DNA of 11,507 nucleotides from Burkholderiales bacterium (GTDB taxonomy: Bacteria > Pseudomonadota > Gammaproteobacteria > Burkholderiales > Usitatibacteraceae): the NCBI GenBank assembly GCA_026786225.1, contig JAJAYN010000564.1:1-11507 (forward strand), given 5' to 3'. This document shows positions 1 through 7,519 of this stretch, piece by piece. Position 1 is the first letter of the stretch. Each line of letters opens with the position of its first letter. Position numbers and translations under genes: made by a program. The notes under the pieces were generated by a model that was not told the origin of the DNA, did no database searches, and worked only from the letters and a program-made list of their open reading frames with translations.

Positions 1-375
1 CAGATGTTTGATGCGAAAAAGCAGCGCGACCAAGGGCTTGCCGTAGAACACCGTTTCCAGCGCCTTCTCGTTTTCAACACAGAGCATCAGAAAAGCCGTG
101 AGGTCGGAGGTGAACATGCGGCCGTCGCGATAGCTTTCGGCAACACCAATTTCCGCCGACTTGATCGCTTCACTGGCAACAGCCCAATCAGTGATGCGCA
201 GGTCCGCGTGCGGGCCGGGGTGGGCACCGCGAAACAGGGTGGTGTGACCTTCGGGTGAGGTGAACGTGAGTGACCCGATGTCGAGCCGCTTGATCAGGCC
301 ATAAAACAGTTTTGCAATCGCCGGCAGCTTGGCGGCAGCCGGTAGCGATGAGAGGTCGTTTGTCGTTGTATTCAT
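1..375 (-). CDS. Cyclopropane-fatty-acyl-phospholipid synthase family methyltransferase, N-terminal part (partial)
   Basis: The reading frame opens at an ATG at 375 and stays open for 125 codons to the left edge, so the gene is truncated by the window. The protein begins MNTTTNDLSSLPAAAKLP. Segments such as GSLTFTSPEGHTTLFRG, WAVASEAIKSAEIGVAESY and DLTAFLMLCVEN match the N-terminal domain that precedes the SAM-binding fold in CfaB-like proteins. The catalytic Rossmann domain lies outside the window, so catalytic residues cannot be checked. Family members transfer a methylene or methyl group from S-adenosylmethionine to unsaturated phospholipid acyl chains at the inner membrane face. The start lies 9 bp after the DUF1365 stop, which implies co-transcription with the two upstream leftward genes. 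It could be a true CFA synthase or a relative making another methylated lipid. Confidence 0.85.
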   Translation of the reverse strand, partial: MNTTTNDLSSLPAAAKLPAIAKLFYGLIKRLDIGSLTFTSPEGHTTLFRGAHPGPHADLRITDWAVASEAIKSAEIGVAESYRDGRMFTSDLTAFLMLCVENEKALETVFYGKPLVALLFRIKHL

Positions 376-384
376 GGTGGGTGC

Positions 385-1185
385 TTAGCGAGTGGTTTCG
401 AGGGAGGGTGGCTCGGGTTTGGTAAAGAATGGAACGTGTTTCAGCCAAAGCTTCAATGCATGCCAGTGGATGCGTGCGACTACCCCAAAGGTCATGAACG
501 GGTGGCCGATGAACGCGCGCAGCGCTGTGCGCGAGGTAAGCGGTTCAGGTGCGCCATGCAGCGTCGTTACAATAAGCTTGCCTGCGTCTCCGCAAGCCGT
601 GTCATTAGCGTCGTAATAGTCTATCTGTGCATACGCTCTTCCGGCGACTTGTTCGAAACGAAAGCGGTAATGCCCCTTGACCTCGCAAAAGGGTGACACA
701 TGAAAAACTTTTCGCGATGTCAGCCAGTCTCCCGCCTTGATCGGGCGCTGGTCGGCGTGCGCGACCAGATAGTTATGATGCTCGCCAAAAGTATTGCGAA
801 CCTCGGCCAATGCTGCGCGCAACAAACCATTCTTGTCGAAGCAGTACCAGACGCTGATGGGGTTAAACACATAGCCCAGCAATCGCGGGAAGGTTTGCAG
901 CACGACCTCGCCATCGGCGCAATCTATACCTTCGCGAAGCAGCAACCCGCGCATCCACGCTTCGAGGTTGGTGCCGTCACGCGGGCCATAGTCTGCCGTC
1001 GAGAATGACAATAGATTGAAGCGGTCCACGGAGAGCCAGCGGTTACTCAATTCCGTTAGGCGCGATAGCGGCACTCGCAGGAAGAAAACACCATACGAAA
1101 ACTGGTGATCCACGGGCCGGAATCGCTTGTGGAATACGCGTCCCACGCATAGCTCGGGCGATGCATTTCCGGGCCACACGTTCAT
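385..1185 (-). CDS. DUF1365 domain-containing protein
   Basis: This 266-residue protein matches the DUF1365 family over its full length. Recognisable blocks are GRVFHKRFRPVDHQFSYGVFF (about residues 15-35), GYVFNPISVWYCFD (104-117), NTFGEHHNYL (131-140) and FHVSPFCEVKGHYRF (161-175). The C-terminal segment RIHWHALKLWLKHVPFF (238-254) is amphipathic and basic, which suggests membrane association (inference). The molecular function of the family is not firmly established. Its genes usually sit between an FAD-dependent oxidoreductase and a CFA-synthase-like methyltransferase, exactly as here, so a role in modifying phospholipid acyl chains is likely. The ATG overlaps the stop of the upstream oxidoreductase by four bases (ATGA), a sign of translational coupling. 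Nothing appears truncated. Confidence 0.93.
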   Translation of the reverse strand: MNVWPGNASPELCVGRVFHKRFRPVDHQFSYGVFFLRVPLSRLTELSNRWLSVDRFNLLSFSTADYGPRDGTNLEAWMRGLLLREGIDCADGEVVLQTFPRLLGYVFNPISVWYCFDKNGLLRAALAEVRNTFGEHHNYLVAHADQRPIKAGDWLTSRKVFHVSPFCEVKGHYRFRFEQVAGRAYAQIDYYDANDTACGDAGKLIVTTLHGAPEPLTSRTALRAFIGHPFMTFGVVARIHWHALKLWLKHVPFFTKPEPPSLETTR

Positions 1186-2552
1186 GCATCAACTCCGGGA
1201 TACGCGCGCGAAAGATCGTTTGCGGCAGGCACATTCGTTGCCCATGGCACGACGGCGCCCAGCGCCTGGGCGACAGCAATACCCGACATCAATCCGTCCT
1301 CATGAAATCCGTAGCGGGTCCATGCCCCAGCAAACCATGTATTCCGCTGTCCCTGCAGGCCACGCAATTCGCGTTTTGCCGCCGCACTTTCGGCAAGGAA
1401 GACCGGGTGATCGTAGTGAATGCTCTTGATCACCTTCGCCGGATCGGGCGCGATTAGCGGATTCATGGTCACGATTACGGGTGTGGTGAAAGGAAGCGGT
1501 TGCAGGCGATTGATGAGATACGACAATGATACCGGTGCGTTTGCATCCTCGCTATTACGCGCCTGTGGCGCGTCTGGATGCCATGCCATGTAGTTCCAGG
1601 CCGCCCAGGCGCGGGACCGGTCGGGGAGCAACCGCCGATCCGTGTGCAAGATCGCCTTATTGGATTGGTAGGGTATCTTGGATAGTATTGCTGCCGCCGA
1701 CCCGGCACTTTCGCCAAGCAGCGCGAGCGCCTGGTCGGAATGACACGCAAACACCACTTGGTCGAATCGCTCGTCACCCGCTGCAGACGTAATATTCACG
1801 CCGGAATCGAGACCTTCAGAACGCGTGACGCGCGTGAGCGCCGCATTGAGTCGGATATCGGCAATGCCCGCGGCAAGCTTCACCACGTAGTTGCGTGCGC
1901 CGCCTTTGACAGTACGCCACTGCGGTCGATCGTTTACCGAGATCAAGCCGTGGTTTCGACAGAATGTGACGAAAGTAACAAGGGGAAAATCATCAATTTT
2001 CTGCGAGGGCGTTGACCAGATGCACGCCGCCATGGGCTTCAAATACCAATCGCGAAAGGCGTGGCCATAAGCGTTTGCATGCAGATATTCACCGAGTGTC
2101 CCACGCATCTCTTGCTTGCCGTCTGCAAGCGCGGTGGCCTCGCGATTAAAGCGCAGCATATCTTTCAGCATTCCCCAGAACCTGGGCTTGAGCAGATTGG
2201 CGGGTTGTGCAAACACGGTGGAAATGTTGTCCGAACCGCTCCACTCAAGCTTGCCGTCTCCCCGCTGGTCCAGCAACTTGATGCCAAACGACATTTCAGA
2301 TGGTGCCACCTCGACACCGAGGTGTTCAAACATGCCGATGAGGTTCGGATAGGTCCAATCGTTGAAGACCAGGAAGCCTGTGTCGACCGGATAGTTAATG
2401 CCGTCGACCGTGATGTCGACAGTATGGGTGTGGCCACCGAGCGTATCGTGCTGCTCGAACAAGGTCACTTGGTGCACACCTGCAGCATGACGGTCCAGCA
2501 GCCACGCACAAGACAGCCCGGCGATACCTGCACCGATTACGGCAATTTTCAT
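1182..2552 (-). CDS. NAD(P)/FAD-dependent oxidoreductase, flavin amine oxidase-like
   Basis: The protein opens with a dinucleotide-binding fold, MKIAVIGAGIAGLSCAWLL, with the GxGxxG glycines at residues 7, 9 and 12. The acidic residue closing the second strand is E33, followed by the GGHTHT block (39-44) typical of this amine-oxidase-like subgroup. A C-terminal FAD motif, WFAGAWTRYGFHEDGLMSG (406-424), completes a 456-residue protein of normal family length. An ATG eight codons upstream (2576) is possible, but the internal ATG at 2552 places the nucleotide fold at the N-terminus as in relatives, so I chose it. The gene is first in a leftward series with the DUF1365 gene (4-bp overlap) and the CFA-like methyltransferase. 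This trio is widespread in proteobacteria and is linked to fatty-acid modification and, in some species, to oxidative or singlet-oxygen stress. The actual substrate cannot be read from sequence. Confidence 0.92.
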   Translation of the reverse strand: MKIAVIGAGIAGLSCAWLLDRHAAGVHQVTLFEQHDTLGGHTHTVDITVDGINYPVDTGFLVFNDWTYPNLIGMFEHLGVEVAPSEMSFGIKLLDQRGDGKLEWSGSDNISTVFAQPANLLKPRFWGMLKDMLRFNREATALADGKQEMRGTLGEYLHANAYGHAFRDWYLKPMAACIWSTPSQKIDDFPLVTFVTFCRNHGLISVNDRPQWRTVKGGARNYVVKLAAGIADIRLNAALTRVTRSEGLDSGVNITSAAGDERFDQVVFACHSDQALALLGESAGSAAAILSKIPYQSNKAILHTDRRLLPDRSRAWAAWNYMAWHPDAPQARNSEDANAPVSLSYLINRLQPLPFTTPVIVTMNPLIAPDPAKVIKSIHYDHPVFLAESAAAKRELRGLQGQRNTWFAGAWTRYGFHEDGLMSGIAVAQALGAVVPWATNVPAANDLSRAYPGVDA

Positions 2553-2670
2553 CGTCTTACTCGCATCGACATGCAAATACCCAATACATCAAATCGCCAG
2601 TAGTGCCAGGAAAATACACCCACTTGGATTTCCCGGCTTTTAGTGGCACAATCCAATAAAATCTCACCAG

Positions 2671-2700
2671 TCAATTTGTGACCGGTCAGTCACCAATTGA
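2671..2700. promoter_or_regulatory. Candidate TetR operator in the divergent promoter region
   Basis: Two 12-base arms (2671-2682, TCAATTTGTGAC, and 2689-2700, GTCACCAATTGA) form an inverted repeat matching at 11 of 12 positions, with a 6-base spacer. Nested in it is the perfect 10-base palindrome TGACCGGTCA (2679-2688). Size, symmetry and location 31 bp before the TetR start are typical of TetR-family autoregulatory operators. A TTGACT sequence readable as a leftward -35 box (2669-2674) overlaps the left arm, but I see no convincing -10 box at the right spacing. Binding could therefore control both the regulator and the leftward oxidoreductase-DUF1365-methyltransferase genes. The repeat is seen directly; its assignment as the operator is inferred. 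Confidence 0.6.
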
Positions 2701-2730
2701 ACCAACAAGTTAACTAGAAGTCAACATATC

Positions 2731-3348
2731 ATGCTCTCTTTAAAACTTCCCTTTAAAAAACAACAGTTTGAAGCAAGGGAAGAGGCGATCCTCGATGCCG
2801 TAAATCAGTTATTGTCCGAAAAGGGATTTGACTTGATGACAATGGACGACGTCGGCGAAGCGGTCGGCGTAGCCAAAGGCAGCCTGTACAAACATTTTTC
2901 ATCGAAGGAAAAACTTGCAGCCGCAGTGATGACCCGCTTGTTGCGGCAAACCGTTGAAGTGCTCGATGGCATGCCAGCCGAATGGCGTGCCGTGCGACGC
3001 CTTGAGGAAATATTGCGCTGGTCGCTGCAGCACAGGATGCGCGGCGGGGTGCCACACCTCCCTTCCACGCGCGGCGCGCTGCAGCGTGCGCTGATGTTTA
3101 ATCTTGAGTATCTTGCCCTTGCGCTCAAGGTCAATAAAAAATTCTACGCGCTGGTCAAAGACGCCAAATGCGATGGCGATGTCCACGGAGAAGTATCAGA
3201 CGATGTCATTGTTTACACGTTGTATGCCCGTTCCTGCGACCCGACCGTCGAGTATCTTCGCCGTGACGGCAAGCTCTCAGATGAGCAGATCGTAGAAGCG
3301 ATGGTAGAGGCGACGTTTCACGGCCTCGTGGGGCGCAGCACAGAATGA
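2731..3348 (+). CDS. TetR family transcriptional regulator
   Basis: A 205-residue protein with a canonical TetR DNA-binding head. AREEAILDAVNQLLSEKGFDLMT-like helix 1 sequence starts near residue 15, and the helix-turn-helix follows at about 37-62 with core sequences MDDVGEAVGVAKGSLYKHF and SSKEKL. The C-terminal ligand-binding region (about 65-205) is divergent, as usual, and does not identify the effector. A fatty acid or acyl thioester would fit the neighbourhood (inference). It is divergent from the FAD oxidoreductase gene and lies upstream of a desaturase-like gene on its own strand, so it is probably the local regulator of lipid modification. The Shine-Dalgarno is weak (AGAAG about ten bases before the ATG). 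It most likely represses its own promoter through the adjacent inverted repeat. Confidence 0.93.
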   Translation: MLSLKLPFKKQQFEAREEAILDAVNQLLSEKGFDLMTMDDVGEAVGVAKGSLYKHFSSKEKLAAAVMTRLLRQTVEVLDGMPAEWRAVRRLEEILRWSLQHRMRGGVPHLPSTRGALQRALMFNLEYLALALKVNKKFYALVKDAKCDGDVHGEVSDDVIVYTLYARSCDPTVEYLRRDGKLSDEQIVEAMVEATFHGLVGRSTE

Positions 3349-3494
3349 TGCCAATGTGGTTCACCGAACTGTCTTACGCGCATGTTTCAATGCACCATGA
3401 TTCGATTCAACCAGCATCCGATGCACGCCAAACGCCGTAATATGTAAACTAGATAATCATTTTTCAAACTATTTCCTGAAATACAGGTACTTCA

Positions 3495-4382
3495 ATGAAT
3501 CCCAAGCCTTCCAGCCAACCAATGCTCTATCCCGATTTATTTCGCGATCTGGAGAAATCCCGCTGGAACATGGCAAGCGATATACCTTGGGAATCGTTTG
3601 ATCCCTCGCGCTTGTCAGACGAGCAGGCAACCACGATCAAGATGAATGCGATCACCGAATGGTCCGCATTGCCGGCCACCGAAATGTTTTTGCGCGACAA
3701 TCAGGACGACAGTGATTTTTCCGCGTTCATGTCCATCTGGTTTTACGAAGAACAAAAGCACTCTTTGGTACTGATGGACTACCTGAGTCGTTTCCGTCCA
3801 GAAATGGTGCCGACTGAAAAAGAACAGCACGCAGTGCGTTTCCCGTTTGATCCCGCACCTGCGCTTGAGACGTTGATGCTGCATTTTTGTGGCGAGATAC
3901 GCCTCACGCAGTGGTATCGACGCGCCTCAGAATGGCACACTGAGCCGGTAATCAAAAAAATTTACGACACGATTTCCAAGGATGAAGCCCGTCACGCTGG
4001 CGCCTATTTCCGCTACATGAAGCGCGCCATTGAAACAATGGGCGGCGAAGCCAAACTCGCCTTTGCCAAGATCGGCGTCTTGATGGCCAGCTCGGGCAAG
4101 AGTGGCAAGCCATTGCATCCGACCAATCTCCACGTGAACAAGAATTTGTTTCCTAACGACACTGTGCAATCGCGATTACCCGATCCGGAATGGCTTGAGC
4201 GCTGGCTTGATACACAAATCCAGTTCGACAAGGTTTGGGAAAATCGTGTGGTCAACGGTATTCTCAAGCAAATGTCCAGCTTGTTTGATCGGACTTTCGA
4301 GACTTCGACGGATCTCAATCGTTTTCGCAAAGAGTTGATCGCAAGTCTTTCAACGACTGCCGCGAAGGCCCACGCAGCCTGA
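3495..4382 (+). CDS. Ferritin-like di-iron protein, acyl-ACP desaturase-like
   Basis: This 295-residue protein carries the full di-iron ligand set of soluble acyl-ACP desaturases: E55 (AITEW), E86 and H89 (EEQKH), E134 (FCGEIR) and E164 and H167 (DEARH). Order and spacing parallel plant stearoyl-ACP desaturase (ITEE, AEENRH, FQERA, DEKRH). There are no membrane segments, so it should be cytoplasmic. Such enzymes use O2 and reduced ferredoxin to insert a double bond into an acyl chain. The fold is shared with other ferritin-like oxygenases, so the exact reaction is uncertain. An AGGT at 3486-3489 is a reasonable ribosome site. The 146-bp upstream gap holds a GATAAT (3452-3457) that could be a -10 box, without a clear -35. 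It follows the TetR gene, which may regulate it, and precedes rfaE2 by 31 bp. Confidence 0.85.
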   Translation: MNPKPSSQPMLYPDLFRDLEKSRWNMASDIPWESFDPSRLSDEQATTIKMNAITEWSALPATEMFLRDNQDDSDFSAFMSIWFYEEQKHSLVLMDYLSRFRPEMVPTEKEQHAVRFPFDPAPALETLMLHFCGEIRLTQWYRRASEWHTEPVIKKIYDTISKDEARHAGAYFRYMKRAIETMGGEAKLAFAKIGVLMASSGKSGKPLHPTNLHVNKNLFPNDTVQSRLPDPEWLERWLDTQIQFDKVWENRVVNGILKQMSSLFDRTFETSTDLNRFRKELIASLSTTAAKAHAA

Positions 4383-4413
4383 TGGGCATGGACACGGCGG
4401 TTACAATAACGCC

Positions 4414-4896
4414 ATGCGTCCTTCTTTCGAAAACAAGTTCTGCGCACCGGGTGAACTGGCGGTCAGAGCCAAACTGCTCGACCGGAAGCGTGTATTTACC
4501 AATGGTGTGTTCGACGTGTTGCATCGCGGTCACGTTACCTATCTGGCGGAGGCGCGCACATTAGGCGGTTCGCTCGTCGTTGCGTTGAATTCCGACGCCT
4601 CCGTGAAGCGCCTTGGCAAAGGTGAAGATCGCCCGATAAATGTGCTCGAAGACCGTATGGCCGTGATCGCCTCGCTGGAGTGCGTGTCGCTTGTGACCTG
4701 GTTTGAAGACGACACCCCCTTGCTGCGCATTCTGGAATCACATCCGGATGTGCTGGTCAAGGGTGGCGATTGGCCAATTGACAGAATTGTGGGCGGCACA
4801 GAAGTTAAAAGCTGGGGCGGAAGCGTGCGTGCGATTGCATTTCAATTCGAGCGTTCCACGACCGCGATGCTTGCCAGAATTCGTGCTTCCACATGA
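4414..4896 (+). CDS. rfaE2: D-glycero-beta-D-manno-heptose 1-phosphate adenylyltransferase
   Basis: A 160-residue stand-alone adenylyltransferase equivalent to the C-terminal domain of E. coli HldE. It transfers AMP from ATP to heptose 1-phosphate, giving ADP-heptose for the lipopolysaccharide inner core in the cytoplasm. The nucleotidyltransferase signature FTNGVFDVLHRGH (28-40) contains the HxGH motif (H37, G39, H40). NSDASVKRL (59-67), RPINVLEDR (73-81), DVLVKGGDW (112-120) and STTAML (148-153) are further family blocks. The kinase half must be encoded elsewhere, as is normal for species with split RfaE1 and RfaE2. The roughly 25 residues before the first strand are usual for the stand-alone form. 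Its stop overlaps the next gene's ATG by four bases, which indicates co-translation with the flavoprotein. Confidence 0.95.
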   Translation: MRPSFENKFCAPGELAVRAKLLDRKRVFTNGVFDVLHRGHVTYLAEARTLGGSLVVALNSDASVKRLGKGEDRPINVLEDRMAVIASLECVSLVTWFEDDTPLLRILESHPDVLVKGGDWPIDRIVGGTEVKSWGGSVRAIAFQFERSTTAMLARIRAST

Positions 4897-6296
4897 TTGA
4901 CGCCGCATTCATCCAACGGGTTCAAGCCATCGTCGGCGACGCCGGTCTCGTCACTGATACTATCGATATCGAGCCTTATGTCCGGGACTGGCGCGGAAAC
5001 TATCTCGGCAAAACTTCACTCGTGGTGCGGCCCGCGAATACCGGGGAAGTTGCCGACGTGGTCAAGCTGTGTGCAGAGACTGGCGTGCCCATCGTACCGC
5101 AGGGAGGCAACACTGGCATGGTCGGTGGCGGCGTCCCTGATAGCTCTGGCAGAGCGATCATCATTTCATTGACGCGCATGAACAAGATTCGCAGTATCGA
5201 TTTGGCTAACAGCGCCATGACTGTAGAGGCGGGCTGCATTCTCGCCGCCGTGCAGGAAGCTGCTCTCCGCTGTGAGCGTTACTTTCCACTCTCTCTTGCC
5301 GCCGAGGGCAGTTGTACCATCGGCGGCAATCTCTCCACAAATGCCGGTGGCACCGCGGTGTTGCGCTTCGGCAACGCGCGCGATCTGGTGCTGGGCATTG
5401 AGGCTGTCACGCCCGAGGGCAACATATGGCACGGACTCAAGGCGCTTCGAAAAGACAACACCGGGTACGACCTGAAACATTTACTGATGGGTGCAGAGGG
5501 CACGCTGGGCATCATTACTGCCGCTGTGCTGAAATTGTTTCCTAAAGCGCAGCGCACTTGTACTGCGCTTGTCGCGGTGTCAGATCCGGCTGCAGCCGTT
5601 GAATTACTTGCTACCATTCAAGGCGCGATGGGCGACAGACTCACCGGCTTTGAGTTGATGTCGCGCGTTTGCCTGGATCACGTCATCAAGCATTTTCCAG
5701 AGACACCCGAACCATTTTCCGCACGTCACGCGTGGCAGGTGCTGGTTGAACTTACCGACACCATGAAAGACTCGCCGCTCGAAGACACCCTTTCAATGGC
5801 GCTGCAGCCGGCGTTCGAAAGCGGCAAGGCTGTCGACGCGGTCATCGCGACGAGCGAGGCGCAGGCGCAGGCGCTTTGGAATATGCGCGAACACGTCCCA
5901 CCGGCCGAAAAGCTTCAGGGCAGAAGTGTGAAACACGATATTTCGATGCCGATTTCGACTATCGCTGAATTCATTCAACGCGGCGATGCGGCGTTGAATG
6001 CGAGATTTCCTCAGGCACAAGTGATCTGTTTCGGTCATATAGGCGATGGCAATCTGCATTACAACTTGAGCTTTCCCGGCATGCTGCCGTCAGCAGAACA
6101 AACACGCGACGCCAACAACATCGTCTACACCCTGCTCGATGAACTTGCAGGATCCATCAGCGCCGAGCACGGTTTGGGGCAGATGAAGCGCGAGGAAATA
6201 ACGAAGCACAAATCCAGAGTGGAACTCGACATGATGCGCGCCATTAAGGCAGCGCTGGACCCGAAGGGAATTATGAACCCGGGAAAGGTTTTGTAA
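4893..6296 (+). CDS. FAD-linked oxidase, D-2-hydroxyglutarate dehydrogenase/GlcD-like
   Basis: A 467-residue flavoprotein of the FAD-binding type 4 (PCMH) family. The FAD-binding region has PQGGNTGMVGG (69-79), GNLSTNAGG (145-153) and GAEGTLGIITA (200-210). The C-terminal FAD-oxidase half has GHIGDGNLHYN (381-391), whose His382 and His389 match the metal-binding histidines of D-2-hydroxyglutarate and D-lactate dehydrogenases, and AEHGLGQMK (424-432). The ending NPGKVL is also typical. Family enzymes oxidise D-2-hydroxy acids and pass electrons to a flavoprotein or quinone. Length and the lack of a GlcE or Fe-S partner gene favour a single-subunit D-2-hydroxyglutarate dehydrogenase over a glycolate oxidase subunit, but D-lactate cannot be excluded. 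The ATG overlaps the rfaE2 stop (ATGA). The 60 bp after its stop, shared with a convergent gene, show no convincing terminator hairpin. Confidence 0.92.
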   Translation: MIDAAFIQRVQAIVGDAGLVTDTIDIEPYVRDWRGNYLGKTSLVVRPANTGEVADVVKLCAETGVPIVPQGGNTGMVGGGVPDSSGRAIIISLTRMNKIRSIDLANSAMTVEAGCILAAVQEAALRCERYFPLSLAAEGSCTIGGNLSTNAGGTAVLRFGNARDLVLGIEAVTPEGNIWHGLKALRKDNTGYDLKHLLMGAEGTLGIITAAVLKLFPKAQRTCTALVAVSDPAAAVELLATIQGAMGDRLTGFELMSRVCLDHVIKHFPETPEPFSARHAWQVLVELTDTMKDSPLEDTLSMALQPAFESGKAVDAVIATSEAQAQALWNMREHVPPAEKLQGRSVKHDISMPISTIAEFIQRGDAALNARFPQAQVICFGHIGDGNLHYNLSFPGMLPSAEQTRDANNIVYTLLDELAGSISAEHGLGQMKREEITKHKSRVELDMMRAIKAALDPKGIMNPGKVL

Positions 6297-6356
6297 AAAA
6301 GACTGTTGGCAGGACCCTCTAGACATAAGTGTCTCGAAAGCCCCTTATAGCCTTGT

Positions 6357-7409
6357 TTAAGCCTTCATCATGATGACGGCGACGCGCGTCGGAACACCGT
6401 CGGCTGATTGAATCGGCGTAAAGAAAAGGTGCATAGGAATGCGCTGGCCACGGCTGGTTTGAAGCGGTATATCTATGGTGGACGCACGATCTTCACGCAG
6501 CAGTTTTTCGATGGCCGGTTTGCCGGCGAGCTGATTTTCTGCTGGCAACAGCAACGATGTTAGATGTTGGCCGCGCACGTCCTTGTGGCGATAACCCAGT
6601 GTGGCTTCGGCCGCAGCGTTCCATTCGATCACGTTCAGGTTACGGTCGCACTCGGCTATTGGCAGCAGCGTGCGCGAAACATGCGCCCCAAGTTGGTCTG
6701 CGCGCGCCTTTGCTTCAAGCTTGGCGCGCTGTTCTATTTCCGTACGGGTCTTCAACTCATTGTTGGAAACACTTAGCGAGGAGCTGGTCTCGAGCGAACG
6801 TGCAAGAAGCTCTTCGTTTTCCAGTTCAACTTTCAAGCGGCAGGCGACGATCTCATGCTGTTTATACGAAAAAAAGAGTACGCAGAAAATAAAAAATAAT
6901 GCCATGCCGCCACCGAGCCAATTCATGCCATCGCGCATCCAGAAAATGTAAATCGCCGACGGCAATGATGCGGGAATCGCCATCGCCAGGTGCGCCCATT
7001 TGACCGGGGAAAACGCAGTAATGGACCCAGCCACATAGGATGTGAGAACCAGCACGGTGAATAATTCACGATAATTGTGTTCGGCGGGAAACAACACGGT
7101 TCCCAGCAAGCCCCATTGAATCCCGGCAAAAATATTACCTACGATCATCAGTCTGGCCCAGTCCTCGGGACGCGCAACTGGCTTGGCTTGCTGGCGGTAA
7201 CCGAACGCTACAACCGCGCGAAAAAACATCACCAGGGTTGCGAACAAAAACCAAAATAGGCCCTTTTGCAGCTCACCCGTATCGTAGAAAACAACGACGG
7301 TGACAATCGAACCAATGAATGAAAACGCCACTGCAGCAGGGGCAAAAACGAATAGTTCGTTTACCTGCTTGGCGAGCAATCGCCGGTGAAAATCCGGAAT
7401 TTTTTCCAC
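6357..7409 (-). CDS. Six-helix membrane protein with C-terminal PAS domain, no output domain
   Basis: A 350-residue protein in three parts. The N-terminal half holds about six hydrophobic helices (roughly 21-41, 50-70, 86-106, 115-135, 138-156 and 165-182). A charged, Glu/Lys/Arg-rich stretch at about 185-245 looks like a coiled-coil linker. The C-terminus (246-350) is a PAS domain, with ECDRNLNVIEWNAAAEATLGY (253-273) as its clearest block. The stop follows directly after the PAS fold, so no histidine kinase, GGDEF or EAL domain is present, although this layout usually precedes one. The start is a GTG: a stop codon lies nine codons upstream and no in-frame ATG intervenes. AAGGA sits ten bases before it. 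A CRP-like palindrome with class II spacing lies upstream. The role is probably signal sensing at the inner membrane; ligand and partner are unknown. Confidence 0.85.
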   Translation of the reverse strand: MEKIPDFHRRLLAKQVNELFVFAPAAVAFSFIGSIVTVVVFYDTGELQKGLFWFLFATLVMFFRAVVAFGYRQQAKPVARPEDWARLMIVGNIFAGIQWGLLGTVLFPAEHNYRELFTVLVLTSYVAGSITAFSPVKWAHLAMAIPASLPSAIYIFWMRDGMNWLGGGMALFFIFCVLFFSYKQHEIVACRLKVELENEELLARSLETSSSLSVSNNELKTRTEIEQRAKLEAKARADQLGAHVSRTLLPIAECDRNLNVIEWNAAAEATLGYRHKDVRGQHLTSLLLPAENQLAGKPAIEKLLREDRASTIDIPLQTSRGQRIPMHLFFTPIQSADGVPTRVAVIMMKA

Positions 7410-7496
7410 GGCTTGAGGGTCCTTAAGGATGCGCTAGTGCTCGCCACTTATTGGCCGTGTGTAAATACACAGCTCTTGTGTGGTTGATGCTTGGCG

Positions 7497-7502
7497 AATT
7501 TA
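7497..7502 (-). promoter_or_regulatory. Candidate -10 box for the PAS membrane protein gene
   Basis: On the minus strand this reads TAAATT, matching TATAAT at four of six positions. It lies 30 bp downstream of the CRP-like palindrome centre. With a start site near 7490, the palindrome would be centred at about -41.5, the class II CRP arrangement. The predicted leader is about 80 nt. The hexamer alone would not be convincing; the call rests on the spacing. Confidence 0.4.
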
Positions 7503-7519
7503 CCCCCATTGGTCGGCGA

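Noticed and set aside
2061..2603. A 180-codon plus-strand open frame opposite the FAD oxidoreductase.
   Set aside because: It is antisense to the gene's well-conserved N-terminal half and shows no family resemblance.
3414..3424. The palindrome GCATC-C-GATGC upstream of the desaturase gene as a second operator.
   Set aside because: It is only 11 bases, does not resemble the TetR inverted repeat, and is short enough to occur by chance.
6297..6356. A possible bidirectional terminator between the convergent flavoprotein and PAS genes (AGACA-loop-TGTCT at 6321-6334).
   Set aside because: The stem is only 5 bp, AT-rich and not followed by a T tract on either strand.
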